Shown: in pieces, positions 27,466 to 36,346 of the stretch | Layout: each line of letters begins with the position of its first letter | How positions within the stretch are numbered: position 1 is the first letter of the stretch | NCBI GenBank assembly: GCA_027623555.1 | Contig: JAQBSZ010000015.1 | Span: 34,932 to 98,931, forward strand | DNA length: 64,000 nt | Source: Pseudomonadota bacterium | GTDB taxonomy: Bacteria; Pseudomonadota; Gammaproteobacteria; Pseudomonadales; Pseudohongiellaceae | Reading direction: 5' to 3' | Made by a program: the position numbers and the translations under genes | Notes under the pieces: generated by a model | Database searches by the model: none | Seen by the model: the letters and a program-made list of their open reading frames with translations, nothing else | Told to the model about the DNA's origin: nothing

Positions 27466-28095
27466 ATGAACAGAATTAAACTACTTTCAGTCACACTCAG
27501 TCTCCTGTGCTCATTAATGCTAGTGCCGTTGCAGGGATCGGCGCAGAACCTCAGGGCGCTTATCGATACTTCAAAGGGTGAAATCCTGGTTGAACTCAAT
27601 ACCAAAGCGGCTCCGACGACAGTGGCGAACTTCGTGAACCTGGCGCAACGGGGCTTCTATGATGGACTCACCTTTCACCGCTTTGAGCGAAACTTTATGG
27701 TGCAGGGTGGGGATCCGCTGGGAAATGGAACTGGAGGGCCTGGTTATCAGTTTTCCGGTGAGATTATTCTAAAGCACAACCAACCCGGCATAATCTCTAT
27801 GGCAAATTCTGGCCCGGGTACCGACGGCAGCCAGTTTTTCCTGACTCACCTGGCAACACCTCATCTGGATGGACTGCATTCAGTATTTGGCAAGTTACTC
27901 CAGGGTCAGGCTGTGGTGAATCAAATCAGGCGCAAGGATGTCATTAGTTCGATCACTATCGAAGGGGATCCCAGTGAACTGTTCAGGCGCAGGCAGGCGC
28001 AATTGGAAGAATGGAATCGAACACTTGATGAACTATTCCCGGAACTGAAACCGGCCTTCGTACCCGAGGTAGACCAGGGAGAAGTCTTGGAGTAA
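27466..28095 (+). CDS. Exported cyclophilin-type peptidyl-prolyl isomerase
   Basis: Probably a periplasmic folding catalyst. From ATG 27466 it has 209 residues: signal peptide ([22 protein letters not shown]), then a cyclophilin domain with [33 protein letters not shown] and [11 protein letters not shown], covering the usual active-site Arg, Phe, Gln and His positions. An acidic C-terminal extension of about 40 residues follows. A second exported cyclophilin occurs at 52815-53375. Confidence 0.9.
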   Translation: MNRIKLLSVTLSLLCSLMLVPLQGSAQNLRALIDTSKGEILVELNTKAAPTTVANFVNLAQRGFYDGLTFHRFERNFMVQGGDPLGNGTGGPGYQFSGEIILKHNQPGIISMANSGPGTDGSQFFLTHLATPHLDGLHSVFGKLLQGQAVVNQIRRKDVISSITIEGDPSELFRRRQAQLEEWNRTLDELFPELKPAFVPEVDQGEVLE

Positions 28096-28096
28096 T

Positions 28097-28393
28097 TCAC
28101 AACACGCGTTTGAACGGTTTGACCCGCACGTTTGCATACACACCTGCCGCCACGTACGGATCGGCGCTTGCCCAAGCCTCGGCCTGTGCCAGGCTGTCGA
28201 ACTCTGCAATAACCAGGCTACCACTGAATCCAGCCTCGCCTGGATCTGGACTATCGATCGCTGGATGAGGTCCGGCCACCAGCAGGCGTTTCTGGTCGGC
28301 GAGTTGATTTAGTCTTTCCAGGTGGGCTGGCCTAACGGAATGGCGTTTACTCAGGCTGTCGTTTACATCTTCACTTAAAATGGCATAGTACAT
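28097..28393 (-). CDS. yciI: YciI-family protein
   Basis: Small ferredoxin-fold (dimeric alpha/beta barrel) protein, close to E. coli YciI ([42 protein letters not shown]). 98 residues from ATG 28393, the family-typical MYYAIL start. The His-Asp pair in the central cleft is conserved. The biochemical role is not established. It follows yciB on the same strand, a conserved pairing in gammaproteobacteria. Confidence 0.92.
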   Translation of the reverse strand: MYYAILSEDVNDSLSKRHSVRPAHLERLNQLADQKRLLVAGPHPAIDSPDPGEAGFSGSLVIAEFDSLAQAEAWASADPYVAAGVYANVRVKPFKRVL

Positions 28394-28413
28394 CGGCTGA
28401 TTTTCCAATGAGC

Positions 28414-29025
28414 TCAGACGGAATCTTCGCCGGTGGATTCGCTGGATTCTTCCTCTTCGACCTCCATGTATTTTGCGAGCAGGGGCATTTGTCCAATGAC
28501 GAAGGCGAACGTTAATATCAGGTTGCCGAACACTTTAAATTGAATCCATAGCGCTTCGCTGAGCGTAAAGGCGACTATCAGATTTATCGTGCCCAGTGCT
28601 ACAAAGTAATAGATCCAGATTGTGTTTAGTCGCTGCCATAATTCTTTTGGTGCCTTTACCGCGTGCCCCATCATGTGTTCTATGGCCGGTTTATCGCCGA
28701 AGAATCGAGACGCCAGGAAGATGCTGGCAAAAATCCAGTTGACGATCGGGGCTTTCCATTTCAAGAAATCTGTGTTTCGAAAAATTATGGTAGGTGTGCA
28801 AAACAGTACCACGGCAATGAGAGTAATCCACTGGAACTTATCCAGACGTCTCTGCACCAGGAACATGGTTCCGTAGACCAGTATTGATGCAACCAGCAGG
28901 AATTCGGCAGCGCTGAAAATGCCGCCGACGCTACGTTCATAGCCGGCTATGGACACTACTCTCTCATCCATTGCCCAGATCGAGAAGAATACCAGTAGCG
29001 GAATGTAGTCGATAAATTGTTTCAT
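28414..29025 (-). CDS. yciB: Inner membrane septation protein A (YciB)
   Basis: Integral membrane protein linked to cell-envelope synthesis and division in enterobacteria. 203 residues with five hydrophobic helices and the family segments [25 protein letters not shown] and [16 protein letters not shown]. The C-terminal 20 residues are acidic. It precedes yciI by 20 bases. Confidence 0.93.
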   Translation of the reverse strand: MKQFIDYIPLLVFFSIWAMDERVVSIAGYERSVGGIFSAAEFLLVASILVYGTMFLVQRRLDKFQWITLIAVVLFCTPTIIFRNTDFLKWKAPIVNWIFASIFLASRFFGDKPAIEHMMGHAVKAPKELWQRLNTIWIYYFVALGTINLIVAFTLSEALWIQFKVFGNLILTFAFVIGQMPLLAKYMEVEEEESSESTGEDSV

Positions 29026-29257
29026 ACTAGTCAGACACTTTGCTCGCTGTCCCTCAGAATCCGGGAAATGTCCCGCATGTTAAAGCATTTGCAGAAAACT
29101 GTCTGCTTTCAGTATTGCAGTCATGGAATCCGGCGCGAATCACGGAACACAACGAATTTCGGCTTTTGTGTCTACTTATGTGCATTTGTAATAGAATTCT
29201 GCTCTTTTTAAAGCCATAGACTGAGTTTAGTCGAGACTTGCTGGTAGCGCGAAAATC

Positions 29258-29878
29258 GTGACTGAATTTCTACAGGTGCATCCGCACAATCCGGAAGCCC
29301 GAGTGATAAAAAAGGTTGTCAGAGTGCTCTTGGACGGCGGAGTTATCGTGTATCCCACCGACTCGACTTATGCATTGGGTTGTCATATCGGCGACAAGGC
29401 GGCACTGGACCGGATACGACGCATCCGGCAATTGGATTCCAGGCATAATTTTACCCTGGTGTGTGCCGATCTCTCGTCCCTGTCCATGTATGCGAAGGTG
29501 CATAACAGCGCGTATCGCATTTTGAAAGCCTACACCCCAGGGCCTTACACTTTTATTCTCAAGGCATCGCCTGAAGTTCCGAAACGATTGATGCATCCAA
29601 AACGAAAAACCATCGGAATCCGGGTGCCAGATAACGCCATCGCGCAGTTTATAATCGCCGCTCTTGGCGAGCCCATCATGAGTACCAGCCTGATCTTGCC
29701 TGATGAAGAGGAAGCCTTGTTCGATGCCTACGAAATGCGGCTGAAGATTGGTAAGCAGGTCGATCTGATTATCGATGGTGGTGCCTGCGGCCTGGAACCG
29801 ACGACAATGATCGATCTGGTGGAAGGCGTTCCCGAAGTATTACGAGTCGGCAAGGGAGATCCTGAACCATTTCAGTGA
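29258..29878 (+). CDS. yciO: YciO/YrdC-family protein
   Basis: Belongs to the TsaC/YrdC fold family that binds ATP and threonine or double-stranded RNA; YciO is the branch of 206 residues and its exact role is unclear. This protein has 206 residues, GTG start, with IVYPTDSTYALGC, GPYTFILKAS, RKTIGIRVPDN and PIMSTSLI. In Pseudomonas and E. coli an adjoining PHP-domain RNase gene is common; it is absent here. It heads a run with trpS, scpA, scpB and rluB. Confidence 0.92.
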   Translation: MTEFLQVHPHNPEARVIKKVVRVLLDGGVIVYPTDSTYALGCHIGDKAALDRIRRIRQLDSRHNFTLVCADLSSLSMYAKVHNSAYRILKAYTPGPYTFILKASPEVPKRLMHPKRKTIGIRVPDNAIAQFIIAALGEPIMSTSLILPDEEEALFDAYEMRLKIGKQVDLIIDGGACGLEPTTMIDLVEGVPEVLRVGKGDPEPFQ

Positions 29879-29953
29879 TGTCAGGGTATAATTTTCAGCA
29901 CTAAATTGATTGTAGCTCTGCGTTGAGTAAGCGCCGGGCGAAGGGGAGATGAT

Positions 29954-31168
29954 TTGGCTACGGTGGATTCGCAGCAACGAGTAGTGTCAGGGATGCGTCC
30001 TACTGGGCGCCTGCATCTGGGACATTTGCACGGGGTGCTGAAGAACTGGATTAAACTGCAGCACGAATACGAATGTTTTTTCTTCGTGGCCGACTGGCAT
30101 GCGTTAACCACCCACTATGGTGATCCCACCATATTTGAAGAAAATGTTATTGATATGGTTATCGATTGGCTGGCGGTAGGGGTGAATCCCGGTTCGGCGG
30201 CGCTCTTTGTGCAGTCCAAGGTACCCGAGCATGCCGAATTGCATCTGCTGTTGTCGATGTTGATACCCCTGGGATGGCTGGAGCGGGTACCCAGTTACAA
30301 AGATCAGCAGGAGAAACTTCAGCAACTGGACCTCGATACTTACGGTTTCCTGGGCTATCCCCTGCTGCAAGCTGCGGATATTCTCATCTATCGAGCCGGG
30401 TTCGTGCCTGTGGGAGCCGACCAGGTAGCTCATGTGGAATTTACCCGGGAAGTGGCACGGCGCTTCAATCACATGTACGGCAAAGAACCGGGGTTTGAGG
30501 GAAATGCCGAGGCGGCGGTGCACAAGATGGGCAAGAAGTCAGCCCGGCTCTATTCGAGTCTGCGCACGGCGTATCAGGAACAGGGCGATCAGGAAGCGCT
30601 GGAGAAGGCGCAAGCCCTGCTAAAGGAACAGCAGAACATCTCAATCGGAGATCTCGAACGCCTGTACGGTTACCTGGAGGGCGGCGGCAAAATGATCCTG
30701 TCAGAACCCCAGTCTCTACTCACGCCCGCTTCGAAGATGCCCGGTCTGGACGGGCAAAAGATGTCCAAGTCCTATAACAATACCATCAGCTTGCGGGAGC
30801 CGCTGGAAGAGGTAGAGAAGAAGATCAGAACCATGCCCACCGATCCTGCGCGTGTGCGGTTGACCGATCCAGGTGACCCGGAGAAGTGTCCGGTGTGGCA
30901 ATTGCACTGTACGTATTCGGATGAGAAAACCAAGCAATGGGTTGTCGAAGGTTGTAAGAGTGCCGGCATTGGATGCCTGGAATGTAAAAAGCCAGTTATC
31001 GAAGCGATCGTCAGCGAATTGGAGCCCATTCAGAGAGCCGCTGAGGAGTATGAGAAAGATCCGGATCTGGTTAGATCAATAATCGTCGATGGCTGTGAGA
31101 CAGCCCGGGAGTCTGCGCGGGAAACCTTGAACGAAGTTCGCATCGCAATGGGACTGGCAAGCTGGTGA
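29954..31168 (+). CDS. trpS: Tryptophanyl-tRNA synthetase, long form
   Basis: Charges tRNA-Trp. 404 residues, starting at TTG 29954 behind an AGGGGAG ribosome site. Class I signatures: TGRLHLGHLHG near residue 17 and GQKMSKSYNN near 272. It is about 70 residues longer than E. coli TrpRS because of a helical insertion (about residues 195-255) before KMSKS, a feature also seen in Pseudomonas and Xanthomonas. A cluster of Cys (CKSAGIGCLECK) in the C-terminal part could bind a metal. Confidence 0.96.
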   Translation: MATVDSQQRVVSGMRPTGRLHLGHLHGVLKNWIKLQHEYECFFFVADWHALTTHYGDPTIFEENVIDMVIDWLAVGVNPGSAALFVQSKVPEHAELHLLLSMLIPLGWLERVPSYKDQQEKLQQLDLDTYGFLGYPLLQAADILIYRAGFVPVGADQVAHVEFTREVARRFNHMYGKEPGFEGNAEAAVHKMGKKSARLYSSLRTAYQEQGDQEALEKAQALLKEQQNISIGDLERLYGYLEGGGKMILSEPQSLLTPASKMPGLDGQKMSKSYNNTISLREPLEEVEKKIRTMPTDPARVRLTDPGDPEKCPVWQLHCTYSDEKTKQWVVEGCKSAGIGCLECKKPVIEAIVSELEPIQRAAEEYEKDPDLVRSIIVDGCETARESARETLNEVRIAMGLASW

Positions 31169-31250
31169 TTATCACCACAGCGAGTGAGCTTTTCCCGGCC
31201 AGTTGAGGTAAAATTTCACCCAGCTTTAAATCACCTAGCAGACTAGCAGA

Positions 31251-32135
31251 TTGACAACAACCGGTACCGAAGCTGATACGGAAAACCTTGCGCCGCAAGG
31301 CGTTCCGGGTACCGCCGAAGAAATCGATCCAGGCTCTCCCGAACAGCAGGAATTGCCCTTCGCCTTCGTGGCCGGTGAAGCAATCACCGAAGTTCCCAAA
31401 GATTTGTATATTCCCCCGGATGCACTTGAAATCTTCCTGGAGGCGTTCGAAGGGCCACTAGATTTATTGCTGTATCTGATCAAACGTCAGAATATCGATA
31501 TTCTGAATATCAATGTCGCCGACATTACCGACCAGTATATGGCCTATGTTGAGCTGATGAAAGCCAGTCAGTTTGAGCTGGCTGCTGAGTATCTGGTGAT
31601 GGCCGCGATGCTGGCAGAAATAAAGTCTCGTTTCCTGTTGCCGAGGCAGGAAGAAGAAGAGGCCGAAGAAGACGATCCACGCATGCAGCTCATTCGCAGG
31701 CTGCAGGAATACGAACGTTACAAGACGGCGGCAGAGAACCTCGATGCATTACCTCGCATGGATCGGGAATTCTATCGAGCCAATGCCGCATTGCCGGAGA
31801 TTGAACGAATCACTCCGGATCCCGATGTGGAACTGCAGGATATCATCGCCTCGCTGGCAGGTGTGTTACGGCGCGCCGATATGTTCGAACATCACCACAT
31901 TCAACGGGAGACACTGAGTACACGGGAAAAGATGTCTGAAATCCTGGTGCGCATTTCCAAGCACAAGTTTGTGCCACTGGTGTCATTGCTGGTGAAAGAA
32001 GAAGGGCGGCTCGGTGTCGTCGTTACTTTTCTGGCGGTGATGGAATTAATGAAAGATGCGCTGATAGAGATTGTACAGACGGATCCTTTTGGACCTATCC
32101 ATCTGAAATCTCGCAGTAGAGACCCCGAAGATTAG
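31251..32135 (+). CDS. scpA: Segregation and condensation protein A (kleisin)
   Basis: Kleisin that bridges the SMC heads in the chromosome-condensing SMC-ScpAB complex. 294 residues, TTG start. The first 55 residues are a non-conserved acidic extension; the kleisin N-domain begins at FEGPLDLLLYLIKRQNIDIL, the middle is charged (EEEEAEEDDP), and the C-terminal winged helix ends the protein. scpB follows after 24 bases. smc itself is not in the window. Confidence 0.95.
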   Translation: MTTTGTEADTENLAPQGVPGTAEEIDPGSPEQQELPFAFVAGEAITEVPKDLYIPPDALEIFLEAFEGPLDLLLYLIKRQNIDILNINVADITDQYMAYVELMKASQFELAAEYLVMAAMLAEIKSRFLLPRQEEEEAEEDDPRMQLIRRLQEYERYKTAAENLDALPRMDREFYRANAALPEIERITPDPDVELQDIIASLAGVLRRADMFEHHHIQRETLSTREKMSEILVRISKHKFVPLVSLLVKEEGRLGVVVTFLAVMELMKDALIEIVQTDPFGPIHLKSRSRDPED

Positions 32136-32159
32136 CACAGGAGCGCCGGTGGCACACCG

Positions 32160-33386
32160 ATGAGTGATGTAGATAACAAGGTAAAAATGGTTGTGGAAGG
32201 CTTGTTGTTGGCAGCAGGCAGGCCGCTAACCCTGGACAACATTGCCCAGGTATTCAATGCCAGGGAAAGACCGGATCGCAAGGAGCTGATAACGGTAATG
32301 GCCGCAATCTCTACCGAGTGTGATGACAGGGGCTTCGAACTAACGGAAGTCGCTTCGGGTTATCGCTTCCAGGTTAAACAGGAGTTGAGTGAATGGGTCG
32401 CCAAGTTGTGGGAAGAAAGGCCGCCACGCTATACGCGGGCTTTGCTGGAGACCCTCGCGCTCATCGCCTATCGACAACCGATTACCCGAGGGGATATTGA
32501 GGAGATCAGAGGAGTTGGCGTAAGTCCCAATATTATTCGTACTCTGCTTGATCGCGAATGGGTGCGTGTTGTCGGCCACCGTGACGTACCGGGTAGACCG
32601 GCAATGTTTGCCACTACCAGGCAGTTTCTGGATTATTTCAATCTGAAGAATTTGCAGGATTTACCGCCGCTGTCAGAAATTAAAGACCTCGAGCGATCGG
32701 ATCAAGAGCTGGACCTTGCTGATGACCTGGCAGAGCGCAGGGTCCTCGAATTACCGGAAGAGGTTCTGGATGAAAATAGCTACGAATTGAGTGCTGCAGA
32801 AGAAGCCGAACTACTTGCCGAGGAAGAAGCCGTCGAGCTGTCCAAGAAACCTCTGGATGAAATCCTCAGGATGGGAATGCCGGAAGAACTACAGAAGGTT
32901 GACGATGAATTCGATGAAGACGATGAGGAGTTGGACGAAGTGGACGAGCAGCTGCTTGAAGTGGATGATCAGCTGCAAGAAGTAGATCAGCAATTGAACG
33001 AAGTGGAAGGGCAGTTCAAAAAAGTGGCTGCAAATGATGACAGTGAATCCGGGTCGCCCAGTAGCGAGGACGACACTGGTATTGTGGTGAGTGAAGAAGG
33101 CCCCATTAATGTCGATCAAAATTCGAAACCGGAAACAGATTCAGCGTCTTCAGAAGGTCAGCCTGCGCCTCGGGAAGGCGAAGAGTCTATAGAGTCTGGT
33201 TCTCAAGATGACGACCAGGATCTGGAGCAGGCGGCTGAAATTGATTCGGGTGATGGCTTCAATACAGATCTAGACATTGATGCAACCGAAAATGATTTTG
33301 CTGCTGAAGAAGAGCAAGACGCGATAGAGGATGATGACGCAATGGAATTCACTATCGATGCAGGCGAGAAAGATCTCGACCGCTAA
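32160..33386 (+). CDS. scpB: Segregation and condensation protein B with long acidic tail
   Basis: Winged-helix partner of ScpA. 408 residues, far longer than the usual 180-260. The first 175 residues are a normal ScpB (KMVVEGLLLAAGRPL, TRALLETLALIAYRQPITRG, VVGHRDVPGRPAMFATT). The rest is acidic low-complexity sequence. Residues 258-285 are four exact heptads of pattern L-x-E-V-D/E-x-Q (bases 32931-33014), likely a short coiled coil, followed by Asp/Glu/Ser-rich disorder. Acidic tails on ScpB occur in other gammaproteobacteria, but this length and the heptads are unusual. The frame is intact to a normal stop. Confidence 0.93.
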   Translation: MSDVDNKVKMVVEGLLLAAGRPLTLDNIAQVFNARERPDRKELITVMAAISTECDDRGFELTEVASGYRFQVKQELSEWVAKLWEERPPRYTRALLETLALIAYRQPITRGDIEEIRGVGVSPNIIRTLLDREWVRVVGHRDVPGRPAMFATTRQFLDYFNLKNLQDLPPLSEIKDLERSDQELDLADDLAERRVLELPEEVLDENSYELSAAEEAELLAEEEAVELSKKPLDEILRMGMPEELQKVDDEFDEDDEELDEVDEQLLEVDDQLQEVDQQLNEVEGQFKKVAANDDSESGSPSSEDDTGIVVSEEGPINVDQNSKPETDSASSEGQPAPREGEESIESGSQDDDQDLEQAAEIDSGDGFNTDLDIDATENDFAAEEEQDAIEDDDAMEFTIDAGEKDLDR

Positions 33387-33413
33387 TTGTAGCTATTTGC
33401 TTAAACTGAAATT

Positions 33414-34154
33414 ATGTCTGAAAAACTACAAAAAGTTCTAGCCAGAGCGGGTTTCGGTTCGCGCCGCGAAATCGAGGGTTGGATTGCCAGTGGCCGGGTA
33501 AAAGTTAATGGCAAGCTAGCAATCATCGGCGAGCGGGTTGAAGACACAGACAAAGTTGTTGTCGATGGCAAGAAGCTTGCTCCCCAGAAGCGCATTCGTG
33601 AAGAACGTCGCGTGTTGATCTACAACAAGCCCGAAGATGAAATTTGCACACGCAATGATCCCGAAGGCAGACCAACGGTCTTCGCCAAATTGCCGCCGAT
33701 AAAACACGGCCGATGGGTTTCAGTGGGGAGACTGGATATCAACAGTAGCGGTTTGTTGTTATTTACAACCGATGGTGAACTCGCCAACAAACTCACGCAC
33801 CCGAGCTCTGAGATTGAGCGAGAATATGCTGTGCGCGTCATGGGAGAAGTGACGCCGGAAATGGTTCAACGTATGCATGAGGGAGTCCTCATCGATGATC
33901 ATTTGTGCCGATTTACCGATATCCAGTTCTACGCAGGCGAGGGAATAAACCAGTGGTATCACGTGGTAGTCATGGAAGGGAAAAATCGGGAAGTGCGAAA
34001 ATTATGGGAATCCCAGGGACTGAAGGTTAGTCGCTTGAAGCGCGTGCGATTTGGTCCGATTTTTATTCCCAGTCGAGTCGCCAGAGGTCAGTATCGAGAA
34101 TTGTCCAAGACGGATGTTGATAAACTGGTTCGACTGGTTACGCCTGAAGATTGA
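33414..34154 (+). CDS. rluB: 23S rRNA pseudouridine 2605 synthase
   Basis: Makes pseudouridine in 23S rRNA. 246 residues: N-terminal S4 RNA-binding domain (LQKVLARAGFGSRREIEGWI) and RsuA-type catalytic domain with GRLDINSSGLLLFT carrying the catalytic Asp near residue 107. RluB, RluE and RluF are similar; gene position after scpB supports RluB. It lacks the long C-terminal extension of E. coli RluB. Confidence 0.93.
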   Translation: MSEKLQKVLARAGFGSRREIEGWIASGRVKVNGKLAIIGERVEDTDKVVVDGKKLAPQKRIREERRVLIYNKPEDEICTRNDPEGRPTVFAKLPPIKHGRWVSVGRLDINSSGLLLFTTDGELANKLTHPSSEIEREYAVRVMGEVTPEMVQRMHEGVLIDDHLCRFTDIQFYAGEGINQWYHVVVMEGKNREVRKLWESQGLKVSRLKRVRFGPIFIPSRVARGQYRELSKTDVDKLVRLVTPED

Positions 34155-34170
34155 TGCCTGCCCTACTGGA

Positions 34171-34947
34171 CTAGTCTCTAACAGCCGCATACTTATCGGG
34201 ATCGAAATCCGTGACATTCAATGCCCGGCCGTGAATAGATCGCGACTCTGGACTCAGTAAATATAAATATACCGGCATCAAGGACTCTGGCTGCGGCTGA
34301 GTCTTCGGGTCTTCCGCCGGATAAGCGGCGCGCCGCATCGCCGTGCGGGTGCCGCCTGGATTGAGGCTATTGACGCGCACTCGAGTTGTATTCGCGAGTT
34401 CCTCCGCCAGAGTCTGCATCAAGCCTTCCACTGCAAATTTTGAGACGGCATAGGCGCCCCAGTAAGCGCGGCCGACTCGACCAACACTGGACGAGACGAA
34501 TAGCACCCTGGCATCCTCCGCACGAGTGAGTGCAGGCAACAAGACCTTGGTCAGATAAAATACAGCATTCACGTTTACCTGCATCAGTTGTTGCCAGTCC
34601 TGGTCGGGGTAGAATTCGATCGGGCTGCGAGCACCGAGCAAGGCTGCATTGTGAATCAGCCCATCCAGGGCGCCGAACTGTTGCTCCACTGAAGCTGCCA
34701 GTACCTGGTAAGCTTCCGGCTCCGCCGAGGTAAAATCAAGCGGATGGATTATCACCTTACCCGGGTGCTTATTGTCGATCCGATCATACACTTCTTCCAG
34801 TTTGCTCTGGGATCGTCCCAGTAGAATTACGCAAGCACCAAAATCTGCGAAATGTTCTGCACACACTCGACCGATACCATCGCTGGCTCCAGTGATGAGG
34901 ATGGTCTTGTTTTTTAGTAGATCAGGCGGGGCTTTATAGTCGAACAT
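34171..34947 (-). CDS. yciK: SDR-family oxidoreductase YciK
   Basis: Short-chain dehydrogenase of unknown substrate. From ATG 34947 it has 258 residues with the NAD(P) site TGASDGIGRVC, the HNAALLG motif, catalytic Ser (LFVSSSVGR) and YAVSK. Upstream in-frame codons lie inside mupP and are rejected. It follows mupP by four bases, the same order as in Pseudomonas (mupP then SDR). Confidence 0.93.
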   Translation of the reverse strand: MFDYKAPPDLLKNKTILITGASDGIGRVCAEHFADFGACVILLGRSQSKLEEVYDRIDNKHPGKVIIHPLDFTSAEPEAYQVLAASVEQQFGALDGLIHNAALLGARSPIEFYPDQDWQQLMQVNVNAVFYLTKVLLPALTRAEDARVLFVSSSVGRVGRAYWGAYAVSKFAVEGLMQTLAEELANTTRVRVNSLNPGGTRTAMRRAAYPAEDPKTQPQPESLMPVYLYLLSPESRSIHGRALNVTDFDPDKYAAVRD

Positions 34948-34951
34948 CGGC

Positions 34952-35635
34952 TCATGCGAACTTGAGTAAGTTGAGAAGGGATTCTGCCTGATCGGCCGAA
35001 TGCAGGATGAAATCGGCATACCATTCTTCGACCCTGGCGTCGGCCGCGAGGTAGCCATAGGCGGCGGCGATAGCGATCACGTCGGCATTCTTGGCGGCCT
35101 GGATATCGCGAATGTGATCACCTATATACACAGTGCGTTCTGTCGCGCAATTCAATTGCTGACAGGCTAGAAGTATCGGTTCCGGATGAGGTTTGCGATC
35201 AGTCACGTGTTCAGGGCAGATCATCGATTTGCAGCGATCCGCAAGATGCAGTTTTTCCAGTAACACCCGGGTGTACTTTACCGGTTTATTGGTCACAATA
35301 CCCCAGGAAATAGCTGCCTCTTCGAGCCCTGTCAATAAATCCGCCATGCCAGGATAGAGCGATGCTTCCGTTTCTTGAATTTGATCGTAGTAGAGATCCA
35401 ACAACCGCTGATTGAGGCTGTTAAAGTCCGCGTGCTCTTCGGAAATGGAGAACGCCAGCTTAACCAGAGCGCGGGCTCCATCTGAGACGGTCTGATAGAT
35501 CAGCTTCGATTCAATCTCTGGTTTGCTGTGTTCAGCCAGTAGTCTATTTACTACCTTGATGAAGTCCGGGGCAGTATCAACCAGGGTGCCGTCCAGGTCG
35601 AATAACACGCATTCTATGGAAGATTCAATCGGCAT
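34952..35635 (-). CDS. mupP: HAD phosphatase, N-acetylmuramate 6-phosphate phosphatase type
   Basis: HAD-superfamily phosphatase, 227 residues, with the nucleophile motif DLDGTLVDT (Asp13, Asp15), motif II Thr (IVTNKP) and motif III/IV (RKPHPEP, YIGDHIRDIQ). It is like phosphoglycolate phosphatase Gph, but the position between ubiG and yciK is that of Pseudomonas MupP, which dephosphorylates N-acetylmuramate 6-phosphate in cell-wall recycling. The MupP call rests on synteny; Gph activity cannot be excluded. Confidence 0.85.
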   Translation of the reverse strand: MPIESSIECVLFDLDGTLVDTAPDFIKVVNRLLAEHSKPEIESKLIYQTVSDGARALVKLAFSISEEHADFNSLNQRLLDLYYDQIQETEASLYPGMADLLTGLEEAAISWGIVTNKPVKYTRVLLEKLHLADRCKSMICPEHVTDRKPHPEPILLACQQLNCATERTVYIGDHIRDIQAAKNADVIAIAAAYGYLAADARVEEWYADFILHSADQAESLLNLLKFA

Positions 35636-35638
35636 CGA

Positions 35639-36337
35639 TTACCCAGAATTGCTGTAGCAGGCAATATAGTTTACATCGATACTATCTTGCAGCGAGTAGC
35701 GACGACTCAGCGGGTTGTAGCCCATGCCGATTTGACTCTTCAGGAGCAGATTGCAGCTTCTACCCCAGCCAGCCAGTTCCGACGGCTTGATGAATTTTGC
35801 ATAATCATGGGTGCCGCGGGGTAGCAGGTTGAGCACGTACTCAGCACCAATAACCGCAAACAGATAGGATTTGGGATTTCGGTTAATCGTTGAGAAGAAT
35901 ACTAAGCCCCCGGGTTTTAGCAGTTCACTACAAGCTTTTACAACAGAAGCTGGATCAGGAACATGCTCGAGCATCTCCAGGCAAGTGATGACATCAAAAG
36001 ACTGGCTATTATCAGTGGCAAGCTTTTCGGCAGAGCAATTCAGATAGTTGATATTCAGCTTGCTCTCCAGCTGATGCAGGCGCGCCACAGCCAGAGATGC
36101 TTCGGCCAGATCAATGGCAGTCACATGCGCGCCATGATGAGCCATAGCCTCGGCGAGTATTCCACCACCGCAACCGACATCGAGTACCTGCTTTTCAGCC
36201 ACATTAACTTGCCGGCTGATGTAATTCATGCGTAGTGGATTTATCTCATGCAGCGATTTAAATTCGCTGTTTGGATCCCACCAGCGTGCAGCCAGTGCTG
36301 CGAATTTTTTGATTTCATTCTCGTCGACGTTCTCCAT
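35639..36337 (-). CDS. ubiG: Ubiquinone biosynthesis O-methyltransferase
   Basis: Carries out both O-methylations in ubiquinone synthesis. 232 residues with the SAM-binding motif VLDVGCGGGILAEAMA near residue 52, the acidic motif TAIDLAEASL and a DVITCLEMLEHVPDP segment. N-terminal KFAALAARWWDPNSEFKSLHEINPLR is diagnostic for UbiG. It overlaps neighbours closely in the mtaD-ubiG-mupP-yciK operon (3-9 base gaps). Confidence 0.96.
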   Translation of the reverse strand: MENVDENEIKKFAALAARWWDPNSEFKSLHEINPLRMNYISRQVNVAEKQVLDVGCGGGILAEAMAHHGAHVTAIDLAEASLAVARLHQLESKLNINYLNCSAEKLATDNSQSFDVITCLEMLEHVPDPASVVKACSELLKPGGLVFFSTINRNPKSYLFAVIGAEYVLNLLPRGTHDYAKFIKPSELAGWGRSCNLLLKSQIGMGYNPLSRRYSLQDSIDVNYIACYSNSG

Positions 36338-36346
36338 TGCTAATTA

